A stretch of 64,000 nt of DNA from NCBI GenBank assembly GCA_030760725.1, contig JASWHV010000001.1, positions 77,707,683 through 77,771,682 of the forward strand, given 5' to 3'. How positions within the stretch are numbered: position 1 is the stretch's first letter; every line of letters starts with the position of its first letter. The DNA comes from Neostapfia colusana. Its lineage: Eukaryota; Streptophyta; Magnoliopsida; Poales; Poaceae. This document shows positions 12,037 to 24,586 of the stretch, in pieces. The notes below the pieces were generated by a model. It did no database searches, was not told the origin of the DNA, and saw only the letters and a list, made by a program, of their open reading frames with translations. Position numbers and translations under genes: made by a program.

Positions 12037-15000
12037 TGTCACACCCGGTTTTTCCGAAGAAACAACCAAGTGAATATCACATGTATGCCAGGATCATTTT
12101 CTCATACATGTGATGACAAATAGTGAAGCATCATTTATTACAAGCCAGGTGTCGAATATAAATAAGTCTTACATCGCAAATGTCTCAATGGACACTAATG
12201 CTTCATCACAAGTAAATAAACTAGCAGCGGAATATTATTCTTTAGGGCTCCATCACAGGCGTTGCCCGGGGGTCTTCATGAACCTAAAAACCTTCCTCGG
12301 GCCCAAAATCTTGGTCATTATACACCACCTCATTATCTTGACCTGAGCAGCAGTATAAACCAACAAATATGCAAGGTTGAGTACCAATGGTACTCAGCAA
12401 GTGTAGGAAAATTATATCATGCATGGCTAAAACAAGGAGAGGTTGAACTCATGGTTAAAGCACTACGCCATTAATACCTATCACCTTAGCTTATTAAGCA
12501 CCTACATTACTACACAGGTGAAATGGTCCCAATCTGCCATCCCATCATCATAATCCAATAACCATAACATCATTTCCAATGTTAAGCTCCCCGCTTAACT
12601 TCCAAAACCATCAATCCTCTAATCATGAATAAGTCCAGGCCGCTCTTAACCGTGAGCACGGCTGTCAAGACAGTTTTGACTCTGCAGAGTTTGTACCACT
12701 GTACCCACAAGTAGTGATTTCATCCCCCATTGCCGGGTGGACTAAAAGAACCTCCATTATGCCAGTGGCTACGATCCACATTCACACTTCCCAGGTGTGT
12801 AGACAGGAGATCACTATGAAGCCTTTACAAAGGGATTCCCGACGAGCGTGGGCCCACTGAGGTTTCACCCCTAACAGCATACAAGAGGCTCCAACCCCGC
12901 TGCAGTGGCCTCCTCTTGAGCCTTGCGGTTCATATGGTAGTCCAGCTGACACCTACTCCCCGCACCATCCAACACACCCATACTACGCCGGGGATACACC
13001 TAATTAATTGGCCAAGCTGCCCCATCTCAGCATGTGGTTGGCACTGTAAAGCCGGGTTACATGCTCCATGAACCGGTCCTTAGGATCCAGGCAAGTACTA
13101 AACACAAACCCAAGTCTCGTGCACCCAGCACACAACCAAAACATCCAACTTGCCTTGATCCCTACCTCTACATAACTCACAATGTCTCATTCAAGAGTAT
13201 GGTAATATAAACTGATGATCTCATGTCCCAAATATCCCATTCTAAGCATGGCTAAGCATATGCATGGAAATAAATGACATGACAAAATAAATCCCAACCC
13301 AAGCTACAAGGAAACAAGGTAACGCAATTCTAGGGAAACTTCCTAGCATGGGTTTCATATTTCATTTGACAATGCAAATAATTCTATCTACACATCCTAG
13401 CATAGGATCAAAGTGGTCAAGGACACTTGCCTCCTTCTTGCTGCTCTTGAAATGGGTAGTCCTGATCTTGGAAAGAGATAACTTGCTCTTGAACAGGTTC
13501 TACTTCATACCATCACACATAGCAAAAGAAAAACAACAATCATAAGACATAGTCCACACTTCTTACTTCATACAAACCACACATTCACATTTATAAAAGT
13601 TCTTTACCATTATATGTGTTGTGGTTACTTTATGTGTGTTGAGTTATGGCTTGCATGCACTTTTAACCATGTGTATATGATTCCTACTTTGGTGTTCATA
13701 TTTAGACTTACACACTATATATATGTATATATATGTGTGTTTCAGTTTTAAATAAATTCCTTATATTAAACTACTACACCTTTTCACTACCAAGTATGTA
13801 TGAAAAGTATTTTTCTTCTCCATATGTGCCTTCAGAATTTCTACCAACCCTAAACTGAATTCTTTGGATTTTAGAAACTCCATTTATCATTTGCTAGTTG
13901 CTATATTTTCAGATTTATTCTCCTATGCATAAATGTGTATTTTATTATGAAATTAGTAATACACATCATCTAAACAGAATAGGTTCTGGTCCTAAATAAT
14001 TTAATAACATATTTTGACCTTTGCCTCTGATGTAAACTATTTTATGATTATTTTACCTATTTTCTATAACTATTCTTTACTTAAAAATGTGTCCCTAAAT
14101 GTGAATAATAAATTAAACAGATTCAATTCTGTCCAAAATATGTTTTTATCTCACTCCAAAATTTTCTAAACACTGAGAAAGTCTTTAACTTAATTTTGAC
14201 AATATGTTTGTCCCACTTTTTAATTTTTAAACACTAGTTACATATCCAATTTTCTAAATTAAATACTAAACAGGGTTAAAAAGTAAACTCACCCCATTAC
14301 AGGGTCTATAATATTATTTTCAGAATTTCCAGGGGACTAGCTACACTTATCAGAGGTGTTTTTCCTAATTTCTATTAAGTCCAGGGGCTAAAACTGATTT
14401 TTAAATGAATTTACATGATTTTCTGGAGTTCCAGGGGCTAGATCAGAAGTTTCCGGGGCTAGCTCTTATTTCCCGAGAACCCCAGGGGGTAGCACGTAAG
14501 AATTCCAGTCTTTATAATGCGGGGTTGACGTGGACCGTCCGATTTTAAACCGACGGCTGAGATTATAACATCGAACCGGTACGCGGGGATTTAAACCCTA
14601 CCGTGCGATTTAAAATAAACGGCGCACAAGCGGCCACGTCGCTCTGATCAAGCGCGGGCGGCGCTGCCGGCGGCGCACGGCGGCGGGAAGCGGCGATCTC
14701 GCCGGAAAGTTTCGGATCCTCGAGAATTCTACCTAGAACTGTGATCTTATGGCATAGATCGGTAGAGGGGGGGTCAGGGATCTCACCTCGGGGGTTTTCT
14801 CGAGCTTGGGGGTCCTGGAAAGTGCTCGGCGGCGAGGTCCGAGGCAAAACCACGGCGAAGCTCGTCGGCGCTGGGTTTACACCGTAAGTCTTCGGGTTTT
14901 CTGCACCTGCAAAGCTCCCCGGAGGCGGTGGATCAAGACCAGCGAGTTAGATCAGAGTTTCCGAGCTTAGATCGGCCAGAATTCACCGGCGAAGTCACGG

Positions 15001-15393
15001 TGCTCACCGGAGTAAAAATCGGCGATCGCGTGGGAAAAACTGATCGGGGCTGGGGTTTTTATAGCCGGGGGAGGGCGGTGGGTCTGTTGCGATCGAGTTT
15101 GAGTCCTCTGGGACCAGAATTCAGGCTGCAGGACGCGGAAATCCGGTCGGTTGCGATCGCGCGCGCGGGAGAGAGTCCGGGGTCGCGGGGTTAGGGATGA
15201 CAGGCGGGTTTTGGCCCACTGTCCGGTTTTTTTCCCGTTTCTCTTTTTCTTTTTCAATTTCTTTTTTGTTTTGAGTATAATTTGAATTCCTGTTTGAATT
15301 TGAATTTTTGCAAAACATGCAACACGTCCAAAAATTTTTAAATTCCCCTCTGAACATGGTTTAGTGTTTTGAATCAAAATTTGGGGTGTTACA
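12037..15393 (-). repeat. Element B 3' LTR (3357 bp)
   Basis: Runs TGTCACACCC to GGGTGTTACA. Relative to the other LTR it lacks about 70 bp near 15210, in the GC-rich segment between two GGCGGGT copies. It retains about 50 bp near 12427-12476 that the other LTR has lost. It contains an AT-rich region with a TATATATG microsatellite near 13720. Confidence 0.95.
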
Positions 15394-15411
15394 GCTCTAC
15401 CCCCCTTAAAA
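15394..15411 (-). other. Element B polypurine tract
   Basis: On the minus strand this reads TTTTAAGGGGGGTAGAGC, ending exactly at the 3' LTR start TGTAACACC. It is the expected plus-strand primer site, and the same tract borders the 3' LTR of C at 44163-44180. Confidence 0.85.
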
Positions 15412-15438
15412 GAAATCTCGTCCTCGAGATTGGTGTTT

Positions 15439-18400
15439 CTAAGAAAACAATTCCGGAAATTGTGCCTTGAGCTCATCCTCCCGTTCCCAGGTAGCTTCCT
15501 CTTCTGAGTGATGCTTCCACTGCACCTTGCACATCCGGATTCTCTTGTTTCTGGTGAGGCGTTCCATTGTCTCCAAAATCTTGTATGGTTGCTCGGCATA
15601 AGACAAATCTTCAGCTACATCCACTTCATTCATGGGTAACACCTCTTCAGGCGTCCTCAGACATTTCTTGAGTTGTGACACATGGAATACATCGTGTACA
15701 TCCGATCGGTAACTCTAGTTGGTACGCCACTTCGCATTTTCTTTCCAAAACTTGAAAGGGTCCGATGTATCGAGGTGACAACTTCCCTTTCACCTTGAAC
15801 CGACGAAGTCCTCTGATAGGGGACACCTTGAGATAAACATAGTCTCCCACGTTGAAAACGAGTTCTCTTCTTCGTACATCAGCATAACTCTTCTGGCGTG
15901 TTTGTGCTATCCTCAAGTTGTTGCGAATCTCCCTCACCTTCGCTTCGGCTTCTTGTAGCACCTCTGGACCAAACACTTTACTTTCTCCTGTTTGGTTCCA
16001 AAATAGAGGAGTTCTGCACTTCCTTCCATACAAAGCTTCAAACGGTGACATTTTCATACTAGCTTGATAGCTGTTGTTATAGGAAAACTCCGCATACGGT
16101 AAGTTCTTGTCCCAACTCCTATTGTTTTTGAGCGCACATGCCCTTAACATATCTTCAAGGATCTGATTGGTTCTCTCCGTCTGCCCGTCAGTTTGGGGAT
16201 GATAGGCAGAGATGAAATTCAGATGGGTTCCCATGGTTTCATGCAACTTTTGCCAAAACCTCGAGGTGAACTGTGTCCCTCGGTCCGACACTATCTTCTT
16301 TGGCACTCCATGGTAACACACAATCCTTGACATGTACAATTCCGCCAATTTGGATCCGCTGTAGCTTTCTTTCACCGGAATGAAATGAGCTACCTTGGTT
16401 AGCCTATCAATAATGACCCATATTGAATCATACCCGGATTGGGTCCTAGGCAATCCCATGACAAAATCCATGCTGATTTCTTCCCACTTCCATTCAGGCA
16501 CTTTGAGTGGTTGCAGTAATCCCGCGGGTCGTTGATGTTCAGCTTTCACCAACTGACATGTGTCACATAGGGCAACATGTTCCGCGACATCTCGCTTCAT
16601 GCCATACCACCAATACCTGCTTTTGAGGTCCTGGTACATCTTCGTACTCCCAGGATGAATGGAATAGTCAGAATCGTGAGCCTCCTTCAAAATTAATTCA
16701 CGGATCTCCTTTACTTCTGGCACACAGATCCTTTTCCCGTGCCACACCGTTCCTTGTTCATCCTCTCTAAAACCAGGAGCTTTATTTTCCTTGATGAGCT
16801 GTCTGATCTCTTGTATCTTCTCATCATTCTTTTGGCCCTCGCGTATGTCTTGCTCGAGTGTGGAGTCCACTTCCATGGCGATGGCTTCACCACTATTTAC
16901 TAGACATAGATTGAGCCTTATAACCTCGTCCTTCAATTCTGCAGGCATGTCCTTCAAGCTCAACTTATTGACCTGCAATTTTCGACTCAAAGCATCAGCC
17001 ACGACGTTTGCTTTCCCGGGATGATAGTTGATGCCTATATCAAAGTCATTGATTAGCTCTAACCATCTCCTTTGTCTGAGGTTGAGATCTGGCTGTGTGA
17101 ATATGTACTTCAAACTCTTATGATCCGTATATATCTCTGTCCTCTTCCCCATCAAATAGTGCCGCCAAATTTTCAACGCGTGTACCACTGCGGCTAGTTC
17201 TAGGTCATGTGTAGGATAGTTCTTCTCGTGCTTCCGAAGCTGCCGGGATGCATAAGCCACGACATGTCCTTCTTGCATGAGAACACATCCCAACCCATTT
17301 CCAGAGGCATCGCAGTACACTGTGAAATTCTTCTGCATATCTGGCATAACCAACACTGGGGTGTTGTCAATCTCTTCTTTAGCTCCTGAAAGCTCATATC
17401 GCACTGTGGCGTCCAGGTGAATGTGATTCCCTTTTCCAACAGTTTGGTGAGAGGTCTCGAGATCTTGGAGAATCCCTCAATAAACCGTCGATAGTATCCA
17501 GCCAATCCCAAAAAGTTTCGAACTTCCCCGACATTTTCAGGGGTTTTCCACTTCTGGATATCCTCGATTTTGGTGGGATCTACGGAGATTCCTCCCTCCG
17601 AGATTATATGTCCTAAAAAGGGAACTCTCTTCAGCCAAAACTCACACTTGCTCAACTTGGCATATAGTTGGTGTTCTCTCAGCCTCTGTAACACCAACCT
17701 TAGATGTTTCTCATGTTCTTCTTCATCTTTGGAGAAGACGAGAATATCATCTATGAAAACCACCACAAATTTGTCCAGATATTCCATGAATACCTTGTTC
17801 ATGAGGTACATGAAATATGCCGGGGCATTGGTTAGCCCGAAAGGCATGACAGTGTATTCATACAGTCCGTACCGAGATACGAAAGCTGTCTTGGGAATAT
17901 CAGATTGCCTTATCTTGAGTTGGTGGTATCCCGACCTGAGATCAATTTTTGAGAACACACAAGCTCCCCTCAACTGATCAAACAAGTCTTCAATGCGAGG
18001 CAATGGGTACTTGTTCTTGATGGTTACCTCATTCAAGGCACGGTAATCCACGCATAACCTTTGGGTTCCGTCTTTCTTAGGCACAAATATCACCGGAGCT
18101 CCCCATGGTGAGGAACTAGGGCGAATATACCCCTTCCCCGTCAATTCTCTCAAATGATCCTTGAGCTCTTCTAGCTGCTTGGAGTCCATTCGATAAGGTC
18201 TCTTGTATATCGGGGCTGTTCCCGGTACTAGCTCAATTGCGAATTCCACGTCACGGTCAGGAGGCATACCTGGCAACTCCTCCGGAAAAACATCCGGATA
18301 TTCCCTGATAGTCCTGATTTCCTCAACTTTCACCTCCACTTGATTTAATTTGATGTCCCTCCTAGGCTCGTGTATCGTTATGAACTTTACTCTTGTGCCA

Positions 18401-19899
18401 TTGGGGTGAGTTAGTTCCACCGTTCTGGTCGAACAATGGATGATTCCTTTATGTTTGGTCAACCAATCCATACCCAAAATAATATCTATCCCTTGTGAAT
18501 CTATCACTATGAGGTTAGCCGTAAATACTACCCCATTAATGTCTAGGCTCACTTTGGGACACACTTGTCTTGTCCTTATTTCTCCACCTGGAGAGTTTAC
18601 CGCTAGCATATGGTTCATTTGTGTGGTTGCTAGGTCATACTTCTTAACAAACCCTTGAGCAATGAACGAGTGGGTAGCACCAGAATCAAACAGCACAGTT
18701 GCAAGGTGTAAATTGGCAGGAAACTTACCAACTACCACGTCGGGTGCCTCTTGTGCTTCCTCCATAGTGACATGGTTCACCCGTCCTCTCAATACATTCT
18801 GCTGTTGTGGCGGCGCAGGCTTCTTCTTTGGGCATTTATGGGCGTAGTGCCCCACTTCACCACAGCTGAAACATTGCACCCCAATCTTAGATGCTTGGCC
18901 CTTGTTGTCTTGGGGTTGGTTTGGGGGTCCTTGCACTGCTGGTCGAGGTGGATATGCGGGGCGAGGCTGCTGCACAAACTGACGTTGCGGCTGTGCTGGT
19001 GCTGCGGGAGGCCTGTAGTTTGGGTTGTACCCTCTTGGTGCTGAATAGGGCGCCGCAGCACGGCTCGTCTGCCCCGTAGGTTGCTGCATCATACGTGGGC
19101 GGGTGTTGCTCCCTGAGGCTTGATGTGACCACCCAGCCTTCCTCTTATTCTCATTTTCCAGGGCCTTTAGCTTCCTTTCCACCACAAATGCTCTGTCCAC
19201 CATCTTTTGAAAGCTTTCATACTCATTGGAGGACATTGCACACTGCATCTCTGCGGTAAGTCCTTCCACGAAACAATCTTGTTTCTGCTCATCAGTCTCT
19301 ATGTCTCGTGGAGCATAACGGGATAGTTGAGTAAATTTAGTGAGGTATTCCCTCACAGTCATGTTTCCCTGCTGCAGTCCCAAAAATTCCTTCCTCTTGT
19401 TTTTGAGTTCACCTCTTGGGATGTAATGGTTGCGGAAGCTACGCTTGAACTCTTCCCAAGTGATGTTCTCAGGGTCATGATGGGCGGCCACGTAGGCGGT
19501 CCACCAATCAGCAGCAGGTCCATGCAATTGATGAGAGGCAAACAGCACCCTCTCAAACCCGTGGCACTGTATGATCCTCATCTTACTTTCAATAGTCTTC
19601 AACCAATCATCTACCTCCAGAGGTTCAGCAGCACTTGCAAACTTTGGAGGTTGAGTTCCTAGGAACTCACTCAACCTTGGTTGGCGTGGTGCAGCTTGTG
19701 TAGGTGGAACTTGATGCAAGTTGGCCACCACTTGAGTCAAGTTCTGGATAAGCTGATTTTGATTCTCCAGCATTTGGTGGAGAGGATCAACTTCTTCACG
19801 GCGACCACCCCTGTCCTGGCCTCCAGAAAGATGAGGGTTGCATGCCTCATCATTGTTGTTGGCGGGGTTGGCAGCACGTCCTTTTCCTCTTCCGGCCAT
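15439..19899 (-). pseudogene. Element B gag-pol polyprotein with two frameshifts
   Basis: The start MAGRGKGRAA at 19899 opens 899 codons: gag, CCHC knuckle (CFSCGEVGHYAHKC), protease DSGATHSF and reverse transcriptase with FIDDILVFS. The frame breaks near 17360, where a single base is missing relative to C (GGGGTGTTG against GGGGCTGTTG). It continues in another frame through RNase H (YCDASGNGLG), the integrase HHCC zinc finger and the integrase core (SDRGTQFTS, DGQTERTNQ). It breaks again near 15708, where eight bases present in C (AGATAAAC) are missing. The last segment, 15681-15439, is the chromodomain-like tail ending in AQFPELFS. Both breaks are small and look recent, since the rest aligns closely with C. 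Confidence 0.95.
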
Positions 19900-20200
19900 C
19901 TGGCAGAATCAACAAATGTTAATTTGATACCATTTAGTATCATCTTACTACTTTCATTTGTTGGTACTTTAAGGTGTTGAGGCTTTGTTAAAATTTTACG
20001 AGGGTTTATATCTCACACCAAATAAATGCACTATTATTTCCTGTGGGTTCACACACCAAAGCAAAACAATCTGAAGACGAGGCTGTGGACAATTGCTCAT
20101 GGCTTCCACAACTCACGTCACACACCCAGCATTATCACACCATTAACTTCGTCACGACTCGACTACTCGACCTCTTGCTAGCTAGGGGAAAGACTCTACA

Positions 20201-20980
20201 CTACTCGTCCTCTTGAGCTGGCTCCTCGGGATCTTCCTCCTCATTTCGGCTACCTTCTGACTCTGCTTTGGGTGGGGAGGCTGCTGGTGGAGAAGTGCGA
20301 CGACGCCTGATCGCTCGGCGATCCGGGGAGTCAGGAGTCCATGGATCACTCACGGTGACACACAGTTCATTCCCATCTCCTCTTTCTCTCGCCTTTAAGC
20401 AAGCTCGCAGCAACGCCTCCGTTTCCTTCAGGGTGTCTCGGACATCCTGAAGCTCTTGTTGACACTCCTGCAGTCGAGTGCTGAGCATAGCAGCATCCTC
20501 CAAGCACAAGTCCATGTGCTCATGGGAAGTCCCTTGCTGCACCGGTGGGTACTTGTACTCCGTGGTACCACTCTCACGTTGGAGGACATACATGTACTCA
20601 GTTTTGTCCAAGTGGCAACGATAGATGTGACTCTGGCAGGTGATGGCCTCCCAGGTGACATATTTCTCCGCGTCAACTTGTGTTGCTCGACAAGCTGGAG
20701 AGTGGTGAATCTTAAGCAGCTGATTCTCGTGTATAATCCTCATCTCCAAACTCCATTCTTCCCTCTTCTCACGGATGGTCCTGGTGGAGTTATAGTGGAT
20801 GATTAGCTTGCCCGTATTGCCGGCGGCCTCGAGCATACGTCGAAGACGGCGCAACAAGTCTCCTACTGCCAATCCGTAGGAAAGGTACGTCACTGGACGA
20901 CTCTCCTCTCTTTCGGCAAGGGCAACTACGGGAACTCTCCCTCCTGTGGACTTGCGAGCGGTGCGAATCATGCGAACCAT
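20201..20980 (-). CDS. Element B upstream ORF (259 aa, between primer binding site and gag)
   Basis: An intact 259-codon frame at the position of the A and C upstream ORFs, 300 bp before gag and 200 bp after the primer binding site. Differences from the C copy are few and mostly conservative. It has a predicted coiled-coil stretch around residues 170-195, a basic RRAIRRRR cluster near residue 225 and an acidic C-terminus (EEDPEEPAQEDE). It has no zinc knuckle, protease or polymerase motif, so it is not a duplicated gag or pol piece that I can recognise. It could be translated from the genomic RNA before gag or from a spliced RNA. Function is unknown. Confidence 0.62.
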   Translation of the reverse strand: MVRMIRTARKSTGGRVPVVALAEREESRPVTYLSYGLAVGDLLRRLRRMLEAAGNTGKLIIHYNSTRTIREKREEWSLEMRIIHENQLLKIHHSPACRATQVDAEKYVTWEAITCQSHIYRCHLDKTEYMYVLQRESGTTEYKYPPVQQGTSHEHMDLCLEDAAMLSTRLQECQQELQDVRDTLKETEALLRACLKARERGDGNELCVTVSDPWTPDSPDRRAIRRRRTSPPAASPPKAESEGSRNEEEDPEEPAQEDE

Positions 20981-21180
20981 CTAAAACAAAAAGAATTTAA
21001 AATTTAGGTTAGATAAACTTTTTTAAACAAAAATCCTATTTTGAATGAAAATTTGGGGTAAGATGAAGAAAATGACTCCTTAAACAACACTCTTCAACCC
21101 ACACCTTGGAAAATAGTTTTTAAGAAAATAGGGCCCTTAAATACGTCCATTTCTACCTAGGTCCACGTTCCTACGGGCAA

Positions 21181-21197
21181 CCTTGGCTCTGATACCA
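21181..21197 (-). other. Element B primer binding site (tRNA-iMet type)
   Basis: Minus strand TGGTATCAGAGCCAAGG, four bases inside the 5' LTR boundary (21202). Confidence 0.93.
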
Positions 21198-21201
21198 CCT
21201 C

Positions 21202-24200
21202 TGTCACACCCGGTTTTTCCGAAGAAACAACCAAGTGAATATCACATGTATGCCAGGATCATTTTCTCATACATGTGATGACAAATAGTGAAGCATCATT
21301 TAATACAAGCCAGGTGTCGAATATAAATAAGTCTTACATCGCAAATGTCTCAATGGACACTAATGCTTCATCACAAGTAAATAAACTAGCAGCGGAATAT
21401 TATTCTTTAGGGCTCCATCACAGGCGTTGCCTGGGGTCTTCATGAACCTAAAAACCTTCCTCGGGTCCAAAATCTTGGTCATTATACACCACCTCATTAT
21501 CTTGACCTGAGCAGCAGTATAAACCAACAAATATGCAAGGTTGAGTACCAATGGTACTCAGCAAGTGTAGGAAAATTATATCATGCATGGCTATCACCTT
21601 AGCTTATTAAGCACCTACATTACTACACAGGTGAAATGGTCCCAATCTCCCATCCCATCATCATAATCCAATAACCATAACATCATTTCCAATGTTAAGC
21701 TCCCCGCTTAACTTTCAAAACCATCAATCCTCTAATCATGAATAAGTCCAGGCCGCTCTTAACCGTGAGCACGGCTGTCAAGACAGTTTTGACTCTGCAG
21801 AGTTTGTACCACTGTACCCACAAGTAGTGATTTCATCCCCCGTTGCCGGGTGGACTAAAAGAACCTCCATTATGCCAGTGGCTACGATCCACATTCACAC
21901 TTCCCAGGTGTGTAGCCAGGAGATCACTACGAAGCCTTTACAAAGGGATTCTCGACGAGCGTGGGCCCACTGAGGTTTCACCCCTAACAGCATACAAGAG
22001 GCTTCAACCCCGCTGCAGTGGCCCCCTCTTGAGCCTTGCGGTTCATATGGTAGTCCAGCTGACACCTACTCCCCGCACCATCCAACACACCCATACTACG
22101 CCGGGGATACACCTAATTAATTGGCCAAGCTGCCCCATCTCAGCATGTGGTTGGCACTGTAAAGCCGGGTTACATGCTCCATGAACCGGTCCTTAGGATC
22201 TAGGCAAGTACTAAACACAAACCCAAGTCTCGTGCACCCAGCACACAACCAAAACATCCAACTTGCCTTGATCCCTACCTCTACATAACTCACAATGTCT
22301 CATTCAAGAGTATGGTAATATAAACTGATGATCTCATGTCCCAAATATCCCATTCTAAGCATGGCTAAGCATATGCATGGAAATAAATGACATGACAAAA
22401 TAAATCCCAACCCAAGCTACAAGGAAACAAGGTAACACAATTCTAGGGAAACTTCCTAGCATGGGTTTCATATTTCATTTGACAATGCAAATAATTCTAT
22501 CTACACATCCTAACATAGGATCAAAGTGGTCAAGGACACTTGCCTCCTTCTTGCTGCTCTTGAAATGGGTAGTCCTGATCTTGGAAAGAGATAACTTGCT
22601 CTTGAACAGGTTCTACTTCATACCATCACACATAGCAAAAGAAAAACAACAATCATAAGACATAGTCCACACTTCTTACTTCATACAAACCACACATTCA
22701 CATTTATAAAAGTTCTTTACCATTATATGTGTTGTGGTTACTTTATGTGTGTTGAGTTATGGCTTGCATGCACTTTTAACCATGTGTATATGATTCCTAC
22801 TTTGGTGTTCATATTTATACTTACACACTATATATATGTATATATATGTGTGTTTCAGTTTTAAATAAATTCCTTATATTAAACTACTACACCTTTTCAC
22901 TACCAAGTATGTATGAAAAGTATTTTTCTTCTCCATATGTGCCTTCAGAATTTCTACCAACCCTAAACTGAATTCTTTGGATTTTAGAAACTCCATTTAT
23001 CATTTGCTAGTTGCTATATTTTCAGATTTATTCTCCTATGCATAAATGTGTATTTTATTATGAAATTAGTAATACACATCATCTAAACAGAATAGGTTCT
23101 GGTCCTAAATAATTTAATAACATATTTTGACCTTTGCCTCTGATGTAAACTATTTTATAATTATTTTACCTATTTTCTATAACTATTCTTTACTTAAAAA
23201 TGTGTCCCTAAATGTGAATAATAAATTAAACAGATTCAATTCTGTCCAAAATATGTTTTTATCTCACTCCAAAATTTTCTAAACACTGAGAAAGTCTTTA
23301 ACTTAATTTTGACAATATGTTTGTCCCACTTTTTAATTTTTAAACACTAGTTACATATCCAATTTTCTAAATTAAATACTAAACAGGGTTAAAAAGTAAA
23401 CTCACCCCATTACAGGGTCTATAATATTATTTTCAGAATTTCCAGGGGACTAGCTACACTTATCAGAGGTGTTTTTCCTAATTTCTATTAAGTCCAGGGG
23501 CTAAAACTGATTTTTAAATGAATTTACATGATTTTCTGGAGTTCCAGGGGCTAGATCAGAAGTTTCCGGGGCTAGCTCTTATTTCCCGAGAACCCCAGGG
23601 GGTAGCACGTAAGAATTCCAGTCTTTATAATGCGGGGTTGACGTGGACCGTCCGATTTTAAACCGACGGCTGAGATTATAACATCGAACCGGTACGCGGG
23701 GATTTAAACCCTACCGTGCGATTTAAAATAAACGGCGCACAAGCGGCCACGTCGCTCTGATCGAGCGCGGGCGGCGCTGCCGGCGGCGCACGGCGGCGGG
23801 AAGCGGCGATCTCGCCGGAAAGTTTCGGATCCTCGAGAATTCTACCTAGAACTGTGATCTTATGGCATAGATCGGTAGAGGGGAGGTCAGGGATCTCACC
23901 TCGGGGGTTTTCTCGAGCTCGGGGGTCCTGGAAAGTGCTCGGCAGCGAGGTCCGAGGCAAAACCACGGCGAAGCTCGTCGGCGCTGGGTTTACACCGTAA
24001 GTCTTCTGGTTTTCTGCACCTGCAAAGCTCCCCGGAGGCGGTGGATCAAGACCAGCGAGTTAGATCAGAGTTTCCGAGCTTAGATCGGCCAGAATTCACC
24101 GGCGAAGTCACGGTGCTCACCGGAGTAAAAATCGGCGATCGCGTGGGAAAAACCGATCGGGGCTGGGGTTTTTATAGCCGGGGGAGGGCGGTGGGTCTGT

Positions 24201-24581
24201 TGCGATCGAGTTTGAGTCCTCTAGGACCAGAATTCGGGCTGCGGGACGCGGAAATCCGGTCGGTTGCGATCGCGCGCGCGGGAGAGAGTCCGGGGTCGCG
24301 GGGTTAGGGATGACAGGCGGGTCCCACCTGTCTGTGAGAGACAGCGCGGCGCGCGCGGGGGCGGGCTGGCGCGGGGAAACTGGGCCGGCTGGCGGGTTTC
24401 GGCCCACTGGCCGGTTTTTTTCTCGTTTCTCTTTTTCTTTTTCCATTTCTTTTCTGTTTTGAGTATAATTTGAATTCCAGTTTGAATTTGAATTTTTGCA
24501 AAACATGCAACACGTCCAAAAATTTTTAAATTCCCCTCTGAACATGGTTTAGAGTTTTGAATCAAAATTTGGGGTGTTACA
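21202..24581 (-). repeat. Element B 5' LTR (3380 bp)
   Basis: Runs TGTCACACCC to GGGTGTTACA. It lacks about 50 bp near 21590 that the partner LTR retains, and it keeps the GC-rich block near 24315-24400 that the partner lost. A TATA box lies at 24167-24177 on the minus strand. Confidence 0.95.
24167..24177 (-). promoter_or_regulatory. TATA box in element B 5' LTR
   Basis: Minus strand CTATAAAAACC, about 405 bases from the outer end of the LTR. It is conserved in the partner LTR (15054-15064), both LTRs of C (43721-43730, 52997-53006) and, as CTATATAAAC, in A (29671-29680). It predicts a short U3 and an RNA leader that includes most of the LTR. Confidence 0.55.
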
Positions 24582-24586
24582 TGCAT
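24582..24586. repeat. Target-site duplication TGCAT, right copy (element B)
   Basis: Repeats 12032-12036. The copia pol frame resumes directly after it (CCT CAT GGC TTA AAT TGA). Confidence 0.96.

Larger units (their letters stand above)
12037..24581 (-). mobile_element. Element B: Ty3/gypsy chromovirus-type LTR retrotransposon, complete outline, coding broken
   Basis: A 12.5-kb minus-strand element bounded by TG/CA LTR ends and a TGCAT duplication. Reading from the right: 5' LTR 21202-24581, primer binding site 21181-21197, upstream ORF 20201-20980, gag-pol 19899-15439, polypurine tract near 15394-15411 and 3' LTR 12037-15393. By eye the LTRs differ by about 30 substitutions and two large indels, so the insertion is younger than the copia element that hosts it. 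Two frameshifts in pol make it non-autonomous. It may still be mobilised in trans by an intact relative such as C. Confidence 0.96.

Noticed and set aside
13714..13740. TATATATG microsatellite in the LTRs as a possible promoter
   Set aside because: It is a simple repeat far from the conserved CTATAAAAA. Its length varies between LTR copies.
14928..15194. 88-aa plus-strand frame in B LTR (and copies at 24041, 43543, 52819)
   Set aside because: It is antisense to the element and present only because the GC-rich LTR segment lacks stops. There is no promoter or motif on that strand.
17570..18847. Plus-strand frames of 60-135 codons opposite gag-pol in B (and the matching ones in A and C)
   Set aside because: These are shadows of the real minus-strand polyprotein frame. 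They recur because the polyprotein is conserved, not because they are genes.
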